DNA of 64,000 nucleotides from UBA4312 sp040266995 (lineage in GTDB: Bacteria > Bacillota_I > Bacilli_A > Erysipelotrichales > Erysipelotrichaceae), in contig JAWRHV010000026.1 in NCBI GenBank assembly GCA_040266995.1, positions 43,029-107,028 on the forward strand. The letters are read 5' to 3'. The translations under genes were made by a program, and so were the position numbers. Positions 49,094 to 57,723 of the stretch are shown here, piece by piece (the stretch's first letter is position 1; each line of letters begins with the position of its first letter). Under the pieces are notes generated by a model. That model searched no databases, was not told the DNA's origin, and saw only the letters and a list, made by a program, of their open reading frames with translations.

Positions 49094-50803
49094 TTATTCA
49101 TTCAAATCCCTTTGATCCACATACCCGAATGCATCCTGACTCTCTACGTGTACATAGACATAGCCGGACTGTTCATAAGAGATGATCTGTACACTATCGC
49201 CTGTATTGATAAACGCAATCGGGTTTTCCAGATCCTCCATACTTCCATAAACCAATATCGTCTTATTTGATTGAATGATAATCGTTTCCGCTGCCAGAAC
49301 ACTATCCGGATCCTCCGTCAAGTAGCGATGATCCACATAACCTTTTGTCTTTCCATTTTCCGTCTTGATCTTCCAATATACAGGGTCTTCGTCGGAAAGT
49401 ACTACGACTTTCTCCTTGTTCTGTAAAGAGTCGATAACCGGGCTGTCGGTATCATTCTTTTTGTATACGGTCAGCCCCGCATCGCAGCCGGTCACATAGT
49501 ATTCACCTATTCCCCTATTCTGGCTGAGGAGGAAAAATCCGATCATTCCCACGCTGATTACCATGACAATAATGGCCACGATCACGCCCTTGTCCTTCTT
49601 TTTTGTTTGGAAACGATGGGTACCGCACCATTGGCAGACCTCGTTCTCTTTGAGATTGGAAGCTCCACAATGGGAACACACCCATTTTCCGGCAGGGTCT
49701 TCCCCTTGATACACCTTCGGTCTTTGATGATAGAGACCTGTAAACACTTGATCGACATAGATGTTTGCCGGAACCTTCGGCGTCCACCCGGAAAAAGAGG
49801 GATCCTCCGGGATCGGTGCAATCACCGGACTGCCTCGTTGAACGATCTGTTCAGCTATCAAGTCTCCATTTTCTTTTCGAAAAACAACGTGGCAGTATGT
49901 ATTGTTGGAACCAGCTTGCAACGCTTTCCGGAATTCTTCCGCGCTCTGATACCGGCTATCCGGATCATAAGAACAGGCTTTCAATAGGATCTGATTGAAT
50001 TCTTCGGATATCCCTTCGATGGCCGGAACCGGTTCTCCTTGCAGCCTCCTTGTCCTCGCCTTCTCTATCTCCTCATACGTGCTGAATCCTTTCGGATAAA
50101 AGGGCAATTCGCCATCCAACAGCTTATACAGCACAAGACCTAGCGAATAGAGATCTGCCCTGTGATCATATTTTTGTCGTTGGAATATCTCCGGTGCCAT
50201 ATAATTGAACGTGCCTGCAATGGTACCGAAAGTCTCCCTGTCATGGCCGGACAACGTATATGCGATACCGAAATCCCCCAGTTTAAAATCACCAGTATCG
50301 GATACAAATATATTGGAAGGCTTGATATCCCGGTGCAGTATATTCTTTGCCGCACATTTTTCCAAAGCCTTGCAGATATCGATTCCCAGCTTAAGAATAT
50401 CTTTCTGCATCATTGTATGGGATGCACAATACGATTCCAAAGGTGTCAATAATTCCATCCGGATAAAAATATCGTATCCCGGTCCATCTTTCCTTTTCAC
50501 TTTTTCATGATCCCGGTATCCGACGATATGAGTATCCGAGCCAAGAACATACATCGTGTCGATCTCGTGAAATACTTGTTCTACCTGGTTATGATAATAG
50601 GCATCCAGATCCTGTATACCCTCGTTTTCTGCCATCGTTGCTTCATCCCTTTTGTTTTTGGGAATATGAATGACCTTCAATGCGTTATAGTAGACATGCC
50701 CACTATCCTCTTTCTTTATTTTATATACTTCGCCAAATGATCCTTCTCCCAGCTTCCCGACAATCTTCCATTCAGGCCAGCAACACCGTATTTCTTCATA
50801 CAT
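49094..50803 (-). CDS. Membrane Ser/Thr protein kinase with zinc ribbon and extracellular SH3-like domains
   Basis: The 569-residue protein has a Hanks-type kinase domain (about 10-297): glycine loop GEGSFGEVYK, Lys43 in ALKVIHI, catalytic Asp159 in HRDIKPSN and DFG at 177-179. A beta-rich segment follows (300-370), then a four-Cys zinc ribbon (Cys376, Cys379, Cys390, Cys393), one membrane helix (about 406-426) and an outer part with two SH3b-like repeats (about 435-495 and 505-569). All kinase catalytic residues are present, so it is probably active. Most Bacillota kinases of this type carry PASTA domains outside; SH3b domains here could sense wall peptides (inference). It is monocistronic, with its own promoter and terminator. 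Confidence 0.88.
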   Translation of the reverse strand: MYEEIRCCWPEWKIVGKLGEGSFGEVYKIKKEDSGHVYYNALKVIHIPKNKRDEATMAENEGIQDLDAYYHNQVEQVFHEIDTMYVLGSDTHIVGYRDHEKVKRKDGPGYDIFIRMELLTPLESYCASHTMMQKDILKLGIDICKALEKCAAKNILHRDIKPSNIFVSDTGDFKLGDFGIAYTLSGHDRETFGTIAGTFNYMAPEIFQRQKYDHRADLYSLGLVLYKLLDGELPFYPKGFSTYEEIEKARTRRLQGEPVPAIEGISEEFNQILLKACSYDPDSRYQSAEEFRKALQAGSNNTYCHVVFRKENGDLIAEQIVQRGSPVIAPIPEDPSFSGWTPKVPANIYVDQVFTGLYHQRPKVYQGEDPAGKWVCSHCGASNLKENEVCQWCGTHRFQTKKKDKGVIVAIIVMVISVGMIGFFLLSQNRGIGEYYVTGCDAGLTVYKKNDTDSPVIDSLQNKEKVVVLSDEDPVYWKIKTENGKTKGYVDHRYLTEDPDSVLAAETIIIQSNKTILVYGSMEDLENPIAFINTGDSVQIISYEQSGYVYVHVESQDAFGYVDQRDLNE

Positions 50804-50903
50804 AGGAATCCCTCACTTATTTATCTTTTTTTACAAATCAACCTGACCAAACTATTCTGAAGTATGGTACAGAACCAATGTATTATGGAAATATATTTAT
50901 ATA

Positions 50904-50932
50904 ATTTTAAATCGAACCCTTCTATTTTTCAA
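50904..50932 (-). promoter_or_regulatory. Promoter of the kinase gene
   Basis: On the minus strand TTGAAA (50927-50932) and TAAAAT (50904-50909) are exactly 17 nt apart, giving a leader of about 95 nt. Confidence 0.55.
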
Positions 50933-50946
50933 CGCATAATCACGCC

Positions 50947-50984
50947 ACAAAAAAAGCCCTTTTGAATCTTTCAACAAAGGGCTT
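50947..50984 (-). terminator. Terminator of the hrcA-grpE-dnaK-dnaJ operon
   Basis: AAGCCCTTT pairs with AAAGGGCTT across a 13-nt region and is followed by T7 on the minus strand, just after dnaJ. Confidence 0.9.
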
Positions 50985-50989
50985 ATTGT

Positions 50990-52108
50990 CTATTTAAATG
51001 CATTTTTAAATCGTTCGAACGGGCTGTCTGACTGTGAATTTCTTAATTTTTCATACAGTTCACGATCCTTCTTCGATACACGCTTCGGAATCTCTACCTG
51101 TACTTCCACATATTCATCACCCTGGTAGCCACGTCTGTTCTTTACACCTTTTCCCTTTAAACGGAATTTCGTGTTCGGCTGCGTACCTTCCGGAATCTTC
51201 AGTTCCACATCGCCGTATACCGTTGGTACCTGGATCGTTGTGCCGATCGTTGCATCAATGGCACTGACCGGTACACTGATATAAATATCGTCTCCCTGGC
51301 GGGTAAATGTCGAATGTGGTTTTACCGTAATTTCAATATACAGATCTCCATTCGGACCTCCGTTGACACCACGTTCTCCCTTTCCGGCAATACGGATCTG
51401 CTGGCCGGACTGGATTCCCTGTGGAATCTTGACATCCAGTTTTACACGGCGGTGTTCATAGCCTCGGCCGTTACACTGGTGGCATGTTCGGGTAATCTTC
51501 TTACCTGTACCACGACAATCCGGACAAACCGACTGCTGCTGAATGACACCAAACGGGCTTCGCTGCTGCGTCATCACATAACCGGTACCATGACAAGTCG
51601 GACATGTTGTCACATCGGAAGGTGTTTCGGCACCGGTACCGTTGCAGTGCTTACATTGTTCATCAACTTCCAATGTAATTGTTTCCGTCTTTCCGAAAAT
51701 CGCATCCATGAAGTCGATCCGCATCTGCATGACCCGGTCATTTCCCTGACGAGGTTGGTTTGCAGCCCGTCTTGACGATCCGAAGCTGCCAAATCCACCA
51801 CCAAAGAAAGAACCGAAAATATCGTCCAGATCGCTGAAGTTGGAGAATCCCTGTGAGAATCCACCCTGACCGAAGTTTCCATCGATTCCGGCATGACCGA
51901 ACTGGTCATAGGTCTGCCGTTTTTGTTCATCGCTCAATACTTCGTACGCTTCATTGATTTCTTTAAATTTATCTTCCGCGCCGGGATCCTTATTCACATC
52001 CGGATGGTACTTCATAGCCAGCTTACGGTATGCTTTTTTTATTTCATCCGGTGTCGCACTTTTGGAAACTCCCAGCACCTCATAATAATCTCTTTTTTCA
52101 TCTGCCAT
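50990..52108 (-). CDS. dnaJ: Chaperone protein DnaJ
   Basis: The 372-residue co-chaperone has the J domain with HPD (about 8-70, MKYHPDVN), a Gly/Phe-rich region (about 75-115), four CxxCxGxG zinc repeats (CKHCNGTG, CPTCHGTG, CPDCRGTG, CHQCNGRG) and the C-terminal client-binding domains. It delivers unfolded proteins to DnaK and stimulates its ATPase. AGGAGG lies before the ATG. A strong hairpin separates it from dnaK. It is the last gene of the CIRCE-controlled operon. Confidence 0.98.
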   Translation of the reverse strand: MADEKRDYYEVLGVSKSATPDEIKKAYRKLAMKYHPDVNKDPGAEDKFKEINEAYEVLSDEQKRQTYDQFGHAGIDGNFGQGGFSQGFSNFSDLDDIFGSFFGGGFGSFGSSRRAANQPRQGNDRVMQMRIDFMDAIFGKTETITLEVDEQCKHCNGTGAETPSDVTTCPTCHGTGYVMTQQRSPFGVIQQQSVCPDCRGTGKKITRTCHQCNGRGYEHRRVKLDVKIPQGIQSGQQIRIAGKGERGVNGGPNGDLYIEITVKPHSTFTRQGDDIYISVPVSAIDATIGTTIQVPTVYGDVELKIPEGTQPNTKFRLKGKGVKNRRGYQGDEYVEVQVEIPKRVSKKDRELYEKLRNSQSDSPFERFKNAFK

Positions 52109-52131
52109 GAAAGCCCCTCCTTCAATCAGAA

Positions 52132-52158
52132 TAGAGTTCCGGGCATACCGGAACTCTA
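52132..52158 (-). other. Strong hairpin between dnaK and dnaJ
   Basis: TAGAGTTCCGG pairs perfectly with CCGGAACTCTA over 11 bp around a 5-nt loop, without a T run. It may lower dnaJ expression or protect the dnaK message end. Confidence 0.7.
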
Positions 52159-52163
52159 CTTAC

Positions 52164-53966
52164 TTAGTGTTTTTCCGTGAATTCACCATCCACAACGTCA
52201 TCGTTGTTGGATGCTGTATTCTGCTGTTGTGCACCAGCCTGCTGGTTGTACATAGAAGCACTGGCTGCCTGTGCTGCTTTTTCCAACGCATCTAACTTGG
52301 CACGAACCTCATCCATATTATTCTCATCCAGTGATTTTTGCAAGTCATCACGCATTTGTTTTGTCTGCTGTGCCTGCTGTGGATCGATCTTGTCCTTGTT
52401 ATCTTCCAAGGTTGCATCAATCTGTGCAATAAAGCCTTCCGCACGGTTACGTAAATCGATTTCCTCTTTACGCTTGTCATCTGCTTCCTTGTTCTCTTCA
52501 GCTTCACGAACCATACGGTCGATTTCAGCTTCACTCAATCCGCTGGAGTTCTGAATCGTAATCTGCTGTTCTTTGCCAGTACCTTTATCTTTTGCACTAA
52601 CGTTTACAATACCGTTGGCATCGATATCAAATTTTACTTCAATCTGCGGTACGCCACGACGAGCCGGGGCAATACCTGTCAATTGGAAGTTACCTAATTC
52701 TTTGTTGTCATTTGCCATCGGACGTTCACCCTGCAATACACGGATATCTACAGCCGGCTGGTTATCGGCAGCCGTAGAGAAGATCTGTGATTTGCTGGTT
52801 GGAATGGTTGTATTTCTAGGAATCAATACTGTCATAACACCACCCATTGTTTCGATACCTAATGACAATGGTGTAACATCCAGCAACAATACGTCCTTCA
52901 CATCACCGGAGATAACGCCACCTTGGATAGCCGCACCCATCGCAACAGCTTCATCCGGGTTTACACTGTGGTTTGGTTGTTTGTTCAGCTCTCTATATAC
53001 GGCATCCTGTACAGCAGGAATACGAGTGGATCCACCAACCAGCAGTACTTGATCGATTTCCGAAGCACTTAACTTCGCATCTCTTAAAGCGTTACGGATC
53101 GGTTCCATTGTACGGTCAACCAAATAACGTGTCATCTCATCAAATTTTGCACGTGTCAATGTCATATCCAAGTGTAACGGACCAGCCGGACCTGCTGAGA
53201 TAAACGGCAGGGAAATCTGTGTCTGCATAACACCACTCAGATCCTTCTTCGCTTTTTCAGCTGCTTCTTTCAAACGCTGCATAGCCATTGGATCTGCACC
53301 TAGATCAATACCGTTTTCCTTCTTGAATGTATCGATCATCCATTGTACCAATACGTTATCAAAATCATCTCCACCTAAATGTGTATCTCCATTTGTAGAC
53401 AATACTTCGAAAGTTCCATCTGCCAGATCCAGGATGGAAACATCGAACGTTCCTCCACCTAAGTCATAGATCAATACACGCTGTTCTTTATCTGTCTTAT
53501 CAATACCATAAGCCAATGCGGCCGCTGTCGGTTCGTTAATAATACGTTCTACTTCCAGACCGGCAATCTTACCGGCATCCTTGGTAGCTTGACGTTGAGC
53601 ATCGTTAAAATAAGCCGGTACTGTAATAACAGCTTTTGTCACCTTTTCACCTAAATAATCTTCTGCATACGATTTCAGATACTGAAGGATCATTGCAGAG
53701 ATTTCCTGTGGTGTGTAGCTCTTTCCTTCTGCTTCCACACGCTCGTTGGATCCCATCAGTCGTTTGATGGAACTGATTGTATTTTTATTCGTAACAGCCT
53801 GACGTTTTGCAGCATCGCCAATAATACGTTCTCCATCTTTAAATGCAACAACGCTCGGAGTTGTACGGTTTCCTTCCGGATTTGGAATAACCTTAGAATC
53901 TTTTCCTTCCATTACTGCAACACAGCTGTTTGTAGTACCTAAATCAATACCGATAATTTTTGCCAT
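52164..53966 (-). CDS. dnaK: Chaperone protein DnaK (Hsp70)
   Basis: The 600-residue Hsp70 starts MAKIIGIDLGTTNSCVAVME. It has an ATPase domain (1-~365, with NEPTAAALAYG, IYDLGGGTFDVS and LLVGGSTRIPAVQ), the linker DVLLLDVTPLSLGIE, a substrate domain (about 370-500) and a helical lid with a Gln/Ala-rich tail. It lacks the ~24-residue insert of Gram-negative DnaK, as is typical of Gram-positives. The ATG at 53966 has AGGAGG 8 nt before; the frame from 53987 is rejected. Confidence 0.98.
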   Translation of the reverse strand: MAKIIGIDLGTTNSCVAVMEGKDSKVIPNPEGNRTTPSVVAFKDGERIIGDAAKRQAVTNKNTISSIKRLMGSNERVEAEGKSYTPQEISAMILQYLKSYAEDYLGEKVTKAVITVPAYFNDAQRQATKDAGKIAGLEVERIINEPTAAALAYGIDKTDKEQRVLIYDLGGGTFDVSILDLADGTFEVLSTNGDTHLGGDDFDNVLVQWMIDTFKKENGIDLGADPMAMQRLKEAAEKAKKDLSGVMQTQISLPFISAGPAGPLHLDMTLTRAKFDEMTRYLVDRTMEPIRNALRDAKLSASEIDQVLLVGGSTRIPAVQDAVYRELNKQPNHSVNPDEAVAMGAAIQGGVISGDVKDVLLLDVTPLSLGIETMGGVMTVLIPRNTTIPTSKSQIFSTAADNQPAVDIRVLQGERPMANDNKELGNFQLTGIAPARRGVPQIEVKFDIDANGIVNVSAKDKGTGKEQQITIQNSSGLSEAEIDRMVREAEENKEADDKRKEEIDLRNRAEGFIAQIDATLEDNKDKIDPQQAQQTKQMRDDLQKSLDENNMDEVRAKLDALEKAAQAASASMYNQQAGAQQQNTASNNDDVVDGEFTEKH

Positions 53967-53979
53967 AGTCTTATCCTCC

Positions 53980-54558
53980 TTATTCACTGACCTTAACCAA
54001 TGCCGGTCTTAATATTCTATCTTTCAACATATAGCCTGTTTGTAACACTTCGATTACCATGCCGGATTCCATATCCTCTGCTTTTTCCTGCATCAAAGCC
54101 TGCATGGTATTGTGATCAAACGGCTTACCCTCTGCTTCAATTTCCTTGACGCCTTCGTTTTCCAGCACTCTTTGCATCTGCTGGTAGATCATTTCGAACC
54201 CTTTCACATAATTTGTCAGTTCCGGGTTATCCGAAGGTATATTCAATGCCATTTTCATGTTGTCCAGAATCGGCAGCATTTCTAATCCGGCTTGCTGAAA
54301 GCGATACTTCTTTGCGCTATCTGCTTCTTTTTTCAGCCGTTTCTTCATGTTTTCTGTATCTGCATACGCTCTGGCTATATCGTTTTTTGCTTTTTTTAAT
54401 TGTTCCTGCAGCTCGGCAATCACTTCCTGCGGATCCGGTTGTGTTTCTTCTGCCACTTCCTGGTCTTCTTCCAGTTCCACATCCTCCACCGGTTGTTCCT
54501 GATCCACTGTTTCATCGTCTACCTGCTGAACAAGAGCCTTTTCTTCTTTTTCACTCAT
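53980..54558 (-). CDS. grpE: Nucleotide exchange factor GrpE
   Basis: The 192-residue protein has a very acidic N-terminus, a long coiled coil (ELQEQLKKAKNDIARAYADTENMKKRLKKE) and the C-terminal beta domain ending GYMLKDRILRPALVKVSE, as in all GrpE proteins. It opens the DnaK nucleotide site. The ATG at 54558 has GGGGGG upstream and overlaps the hrcA stop by 8 nt (ATGAGTGA), so the two are translationally coupled. Confidence 0.96.
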   Translation of the reverse strand: MSEKEEKALVQQVDDETVDQEQPVEDVELEEDQEVAEETQPDPQEVIAELQEQLKKAKNDIARAYADTENMKKRLKKEADSAKKYRFQQAGLEMLPILDNMKMALNIPSDNPELTNYVKGFEMIYQQMQRVLENEGVKEIEAEGKPFDHNTMQALMQEKAEDMESGMVIEVLQTGYMLKDRILRPALVKVSE

Positions 54559-55582
54559 TCTTGTTCCCCCCTTCATCTGAGAATACTTCTTCAATGACAT
54601 CCGACATCGTATCCATTAATGCAACAACCTTTGAATATTGCATACGATTCGGTCCGATGACCATTAACTGGCCTTCTTCATCGTTTTTATAATGGAAACG
54701 TGTAGATAGTACTGATACATCCCCAATTTGAAGAAGTTCATTTCGTGATCCGATATGAATAGCTACATTTCCTTCCTGGTCTGTCCATTTTTGGAATAGA
54801 TCGCCGTTTTCCAGGATCTTCATCAGCTGTTTCAGCTTGGTGATATCACTGAACTCCGGATGATACAACATATTGCTTCGTCCGGAAACGGCCACCTTCT
54901 CTGTTGCAAATTTCATAAACGCTGTCACAAAAGCCTCAAATAAGACTTCAGAGCGTACGATCTTCGCTGTCATTAAAGGCCGGATCTCATCCATTTTGTG
55001 GATGACCTCGGAAATCGGTGTACCTGCCAGCTGCTCATTCATCAAATCGCAGCATGTCTTCAGATCCCGGACCGGGACATCTTCTCCAAACTGGAAAATC
55101 TTATTTTCAATATGACCGGTGCTTGTGACGATAATTGCCACTGCACTACGCGTATTGATCGGAATCAGCTGGACATTTTGCAATGTCTGCTGCGCACCGC
55201 TTGGCCCTAGTACAATACTGGTTAAATTGGTCATATCGCTTAAGATATCACAGCTTTTCTGAACCACTTCATCCAGGGAAAAATGTCGTTCCGAGAAAAC
55301 CTGCTGTAAAGAATGTTTTGTTGGCAGATCCATATCTGTCACCATTAAATTCGCTACGTAATATCGATATCCTTTTTGACTCGGAATTCGACCGCTGGAG
55401 GTATGTGTCTTTTCCAAAAGCCCCATCTTCTCCAAGGCTGCCATCTCATTTCGAATCGTTGCCGATGAAACCTGGAAATCCAGGATCTGCATCAATGTCT
55501 TTGATCCGATTGGTTCCGCACAACGAGTGAACTCTTCAACAACTGTTTTAAATATAGCTTTTTGCCGCTGTGTCAGTTCCAT
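54551..55582 (-). CDS. hrcA: Heat-inducible transcription repressor HrcA
   Basis: The 343-residue protein has an N-terminal winged helix (QRQKAIFKTVVEEF, SSATIRNEMAALEKMGLLEKTHTSSGRIPS) and the inserted dimerisation domain of HrcA. It represses its own operon by binding CIRCE, with activity helped by GroEL in known cases. Two CIRCE-like elements lie directly upstream. It is the first gene of hrcA-grpE-dnaK-dnaJ. Confidence 0.97.
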   Translation of the reverse strand: MELTQRQKAIFKTVVEEFTRCAEPIGSKTLMQILDFQVSSATIRNEMAALEKMGLLEKTHTSSGRIPSQKGYRYYVANLMVTDMDLPTKHSLQQVFSERHFSLDEVVQKSCDILSDMTNLTSIVLGPSGAQQTLQNVQLIPINTRSAVAIIVTSTGHIENKIFQFGEDVPVRDLKTCCDLMNEQLAGTPISEVIHKMDEIRPLMTAKIVRSEVLFEAFVTAFMKFATEKVAVSGRSNMLYHPEFSDITKLKQLMKILENGDLFQKWTDQEGNVAIHIGSRNELLQIGDVSVLSTRFHYKNDEEGQLMVIGPNRMQYSKVVALMDTMSDVIEEVFSDEGGNKNE

Positions 55583-55597
55583 AAATATGGCTCCTTT

Positions 55598-55624
55598 CTA
55601 GCACTCTTATTCTTTGTCTGCTAA
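55598..55624. promoter_or_regulatory. CIRCE operator 1 (downstream copy)
   Basis: TAGCACTC and GTCTGCTAA are separated by 9 bp, matching the consensus TTAGCACTC-N9-GAGTGCTAA with about three mismatches. It lies between the -10 and the hrcA start codon. Confidence 0.75.
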
Positions 55625-55625
55625 C

Positions 55626-55653
55626 AGTATAACACAAAAATTAGCACCGTCAA
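55626..55653 (-). promoter_or_regulatory. Promoter of the heat-shock operon
   Basis: On the minus strand TTGACG (55648-55653) and TATACT (55626-55631) are 16 nt apart. The -35 lies inside CIRCE 2. Confidence 0.75.
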
Positions 55654-55667
55654 CTAAAAAGTGCTAA
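55641..55667. promoter_or_regulatory. CIRCE operator 2 (over the -35)
   Basis: TTAGCACCG and AAGTGCTAA are separated by 9 bp, with three mismatches to consensus. Two CIRCE copies flanking the -10 should give tight HrcA repression. Confidence 0.75.
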
Positions 55668-55724
55668 AGTTCTCCTTCTTTTTTAACCATAGACCGAAAT
55701 CCTATTCTCAGGTAAAATAAAGCT

Positions 55725-56483
55725 ATGAAACAGATTGAACTCATACATACCGAACGCGTATTCGGGGCGGTCACATTAAAAGATCTGTCCTGTCCGGAAT
55801 CCAACAACATGGCTTTGCATGTTTGCCAGAATCCACAGGCTGTCATGCAGAATCGAAAGGCTTTAGAAGCCGTGACACTGCCTTTGGAAAACTGGGCCCT
55901 GCCCTGGCAAAAACATACTGCCAATATATATAGGATAACCAACAAAGACAAAGGAAGAGGCTCTGTGGATAAAAATACCAGCATTATGAATATAGATGCC
56001 GTCTATACAACCGAGCCGGATATCTTGATTGGGGTCTTTACCGCCGATTGCTGTGGGATCCTTTTGGTGGATCCAAGCACCCCGTGCATTGCTATGATCC
56101 ATTCCGGCTGGAAAGGGACGGTACAATCCATTACAGAAAAATGTGCCCGGCAGCTCATCGATGAAGGCCTTCTTCATCCGGAGCGAACACTGGCATTCTT
56201 CAGCCCGAGCATATTATTCGATTCACTAGAGGTTGGCATGGAAGTTGTCCACCAGCTGCTTGAGCATCATGTGGATATTGAAGGCTGTATTCGTTATATG
56301 CCAGATGAGAAAGCGTATATTGATAATCAGGGCATCAATATAAAGATGTTAAGAAAGCTGGGCATCACACAAATCACACCAAGCACATTGGACACAAAAA
56401 AGGAAAGAAATGATTGTTTCTCTTATCGTAACGAAAAAGAAAAAGTTGGTGAACATTTTACGTATGCATATATAAAAGGTTAG
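55725..56483 (+). CDS. yfiH: YfiH/LACC1-type purine nucleoside phosphorylase (multicopper-oxidase-like fold)
   Basis: The 252-residue protein has the YfiH signature residues: the first His in WQKHTANIY, GVFTADCCGIL (Cys) and MIHSGWKGTV (His). The family, once called polyphenol oxidase or laccase-domain, cleaves purine nucleosides with phosphate (LACC1/FAMIN work), with Zn at the Cys/His site. In some bacteria YfiH/PgeF also corrects peptidoglycan. It is divergent from hrcA; a weak AGGT precedes the ATG. A terminator follows. Confidence 0.88.
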   Translation: MKQIELIHTERVFGAVTLKDLSCPESNNMALHVCQNPQAVMQNRKALEAVTLPLENWALPWQKHTANIYRITNKDKGRGSVDKNTSIMNIDAVYTTEPDILIGVFTADCCGILLVDPSTPCIAMIHSGWKGTVQSITEKCARQLIDEGLLHPERTLAFFSPSILFDSLEVGMEVVHQLLEHHVDIEGCIRYMPDEKAYIDNQGINIKMLRKLGITQITPSTLDTKKERNDCFSYRNEKEKVGEHFTYAYIKG

Positions 56484-56505
56484 CTATCTTATGGCTAACC
56501 TTTTA
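56473..56505 (+). terminator. Terminator of yfiH
   Basis: AAAAGGTTAGC pairs with GCTAACCTTTT across TATCTTATG and ends in AT-rich sequence; it begins inside the last codons. Confidence 0.8.
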
Positions 56506-56647
56506 TATTCATACACCTATTTTGAGAGAGCAGAATTTATCTGCACCGTTATTATCCTATAATAAAATAGTAAATAATATAAATTATTTAATATATTCTG
56601 AAACAAAAAGAATTTTTCTTTGTATACTAATATATATACATTAAATT

Positions 56648-56668
56648 ATTTTGTTTCAAAAACAAAAT
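56648..56668. promoter_or_regulatory. Palindrome upstream of the second DeoR gene, possible auto-operator
   Basis: ATTTTGTTT and AAACAAAAT are perfect 9-bp arms around CAA. The word TGAAACAAAA also occurs in the other orientation at 56599-56608. Both flank a TATACT box, as expected for autoregulation. Confidence 0.45.
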
Positions 56669-56684
56669 AAAAAAGGGAACGCAT

Positions 56685-57437
56685 ATGAACAAAAAAATAC
56701 AACGTCAAAACCTTATTTATCAACTCTTGACCAATGGTGAAAAACTTCGTGTAAAAGATATTGCCAGTCAGCTTCAAGTGACACCGGAAACGGTTCGTAA
56801 TGATCTGCGTGAAATGGAACAGCGTAAACAAGTCATCCGTGAACACGGCTATGCCCGCAGTGTATCCACCCTGGATGAAGTACCTATTCGTATAAGACAG
56901 CTAGATAACCTGGAACAGAAGAAAAGAATCAGCTATCAGGCATTCCGCCTGATCCAGGATGATCAGATCATATGGCTGGATGCCAGCAGTACGATCGCAT
57001 TGGGGATCCCTATGCTGGCATCCCATAAGAATCTGACGGTGGTCACTGATGGCATTCCACAAGCTTACCAGACCAGTTTAATGAATATCCGAACGATCCT
57101 GTGTGGGGGCCCGGTATCCAATGTCGGTTTACGGACCTCCGGAAACGATATTATCAACATGATAGACCGGGTTCATTTTGATATTGCTTTCCTAGGGTCT
57201 GATGGCATTAAAAACGCCCGTGGATTTACAGCTTTAAACTATGATGAGATTGCCATCAAAGCGCATCTGCTTGTTCAATCTGACCAGATTGTCGTTGCGA
57301 TGGACACCTCCAAATTCAATAAAAAAGCCGGTTACAAAATCTGTGATTACAAGGATGTGGATATTCTGGTAACCAATACGCTCACAAAAGCCCAAAGGGA
57401 CATTGTATATGAAATCCCAAAGATTATTGAAGTCTGA
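56685..57437 (+). CDS. DeoR-family transcriptional regulator
   Basis: The 250-residue protein has an N-terminal DeoR winged helix (about 1-58, RQNLIYQLLTNGEKLRVKDI, TPETVRNDLREMEQRK) and the sugar-phosphate-sensing domain (WLDASSTIALGIPML, LCGGPVSN, FLGSDGI and AMDTSKFNKK). No sugar operon adjoins it; tRNA-Ser follows, so the regulated genes lie elsewhere. AAGGGAA precedes the ATG. Confidence 0.87.
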   Translation: MNKKIQRQNLIYQLLTNGEKLRVKDIASQLQVTPETVRNDLREMEQRKQVIREHGYARSVSTLDEVPIRIRQLDNLEQKKRISYQAFRLIQDDQIIWLDASSTIALGIPMLASHKNLTVVTDGIPQAYQTSLMNIRTILCGGPVSNVGLRTSGNDIINMIDRVHFDIAFLGSDGIKNARGFTALNYDEIAIKAHLLVQSDQIVVAMDTSKFNKKAGYKICDYKDVDILVTNTLTKAQRDIVYEIPKIIEV

Positions 57438-57479
57438 ATTGTCTATTCTTTGAAAAGTGTGATACAATGATGTGCGCAT

Positions 57480-57568
57480 GGAGTCGTATCGAAGTGGTCA
57501 TAACGAGCTCGACTCGAAATCGAGTTGTCTTAACGGGCACGTGGGTTCGAATCCCACCGACTCCGCCA
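57480..57568 (+). tRNA. tRNA-Ser (CGA)
   Basis: An 89-nt class II tRNA with a long variable arm, anticodon CGA (GACTCGAAATC), a GGTTCGAATCC T-arm, discriminator G and encoded CCA. TTGTCT and TACAAT boxes (57439-57468, 18 nt apart) lie just upstream. Confidence 0.96.
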
Positions 57569-57608
57569 TATCCATGAACAGTTATGACAATGTTGGTCAT
57601 ACCATAAC

Positions 57609-57643
57609 AAAGATCGTTGCAGGAAAGCAGCGATCTTTTTTTC
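57609..57643 (+). terminator. Terminator after tRNA-Ser
   Basis: AGATCGTTGC pairs with GCAGCGATCT (one bulge) across AGGAAA, followed by T7. Confidence 0.85.
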
Positions 57644-57659
57644 GATACAAGATAGAAGC

Positions 57660-57688
57660 TTGACATATCTTTGACTGTAAAGTATGAT
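57660..57688 (+). promoter_or_regulatory. Promoter of the AbrB-glycosyltransferase pair
   Basis: TTGACA (57660-57665) and TATGAT (57683-57688) are exactly 17 nt apart. An inverted repeat AGTATGA / TCATACT (57681-57687 and 57701-57707) covers the -10 and could be the AbrB operator. Confidence 0.75.
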
Positions 57689-57723
57689 TTGTATAACTTT
57701 TCATACTAGTTAGGAGACATCAT

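Noticed and set aside
57424..57666. Frames on both strands across 57424-57666
   Set aside because: The region is a tRNA-Ser gene and its terminator.
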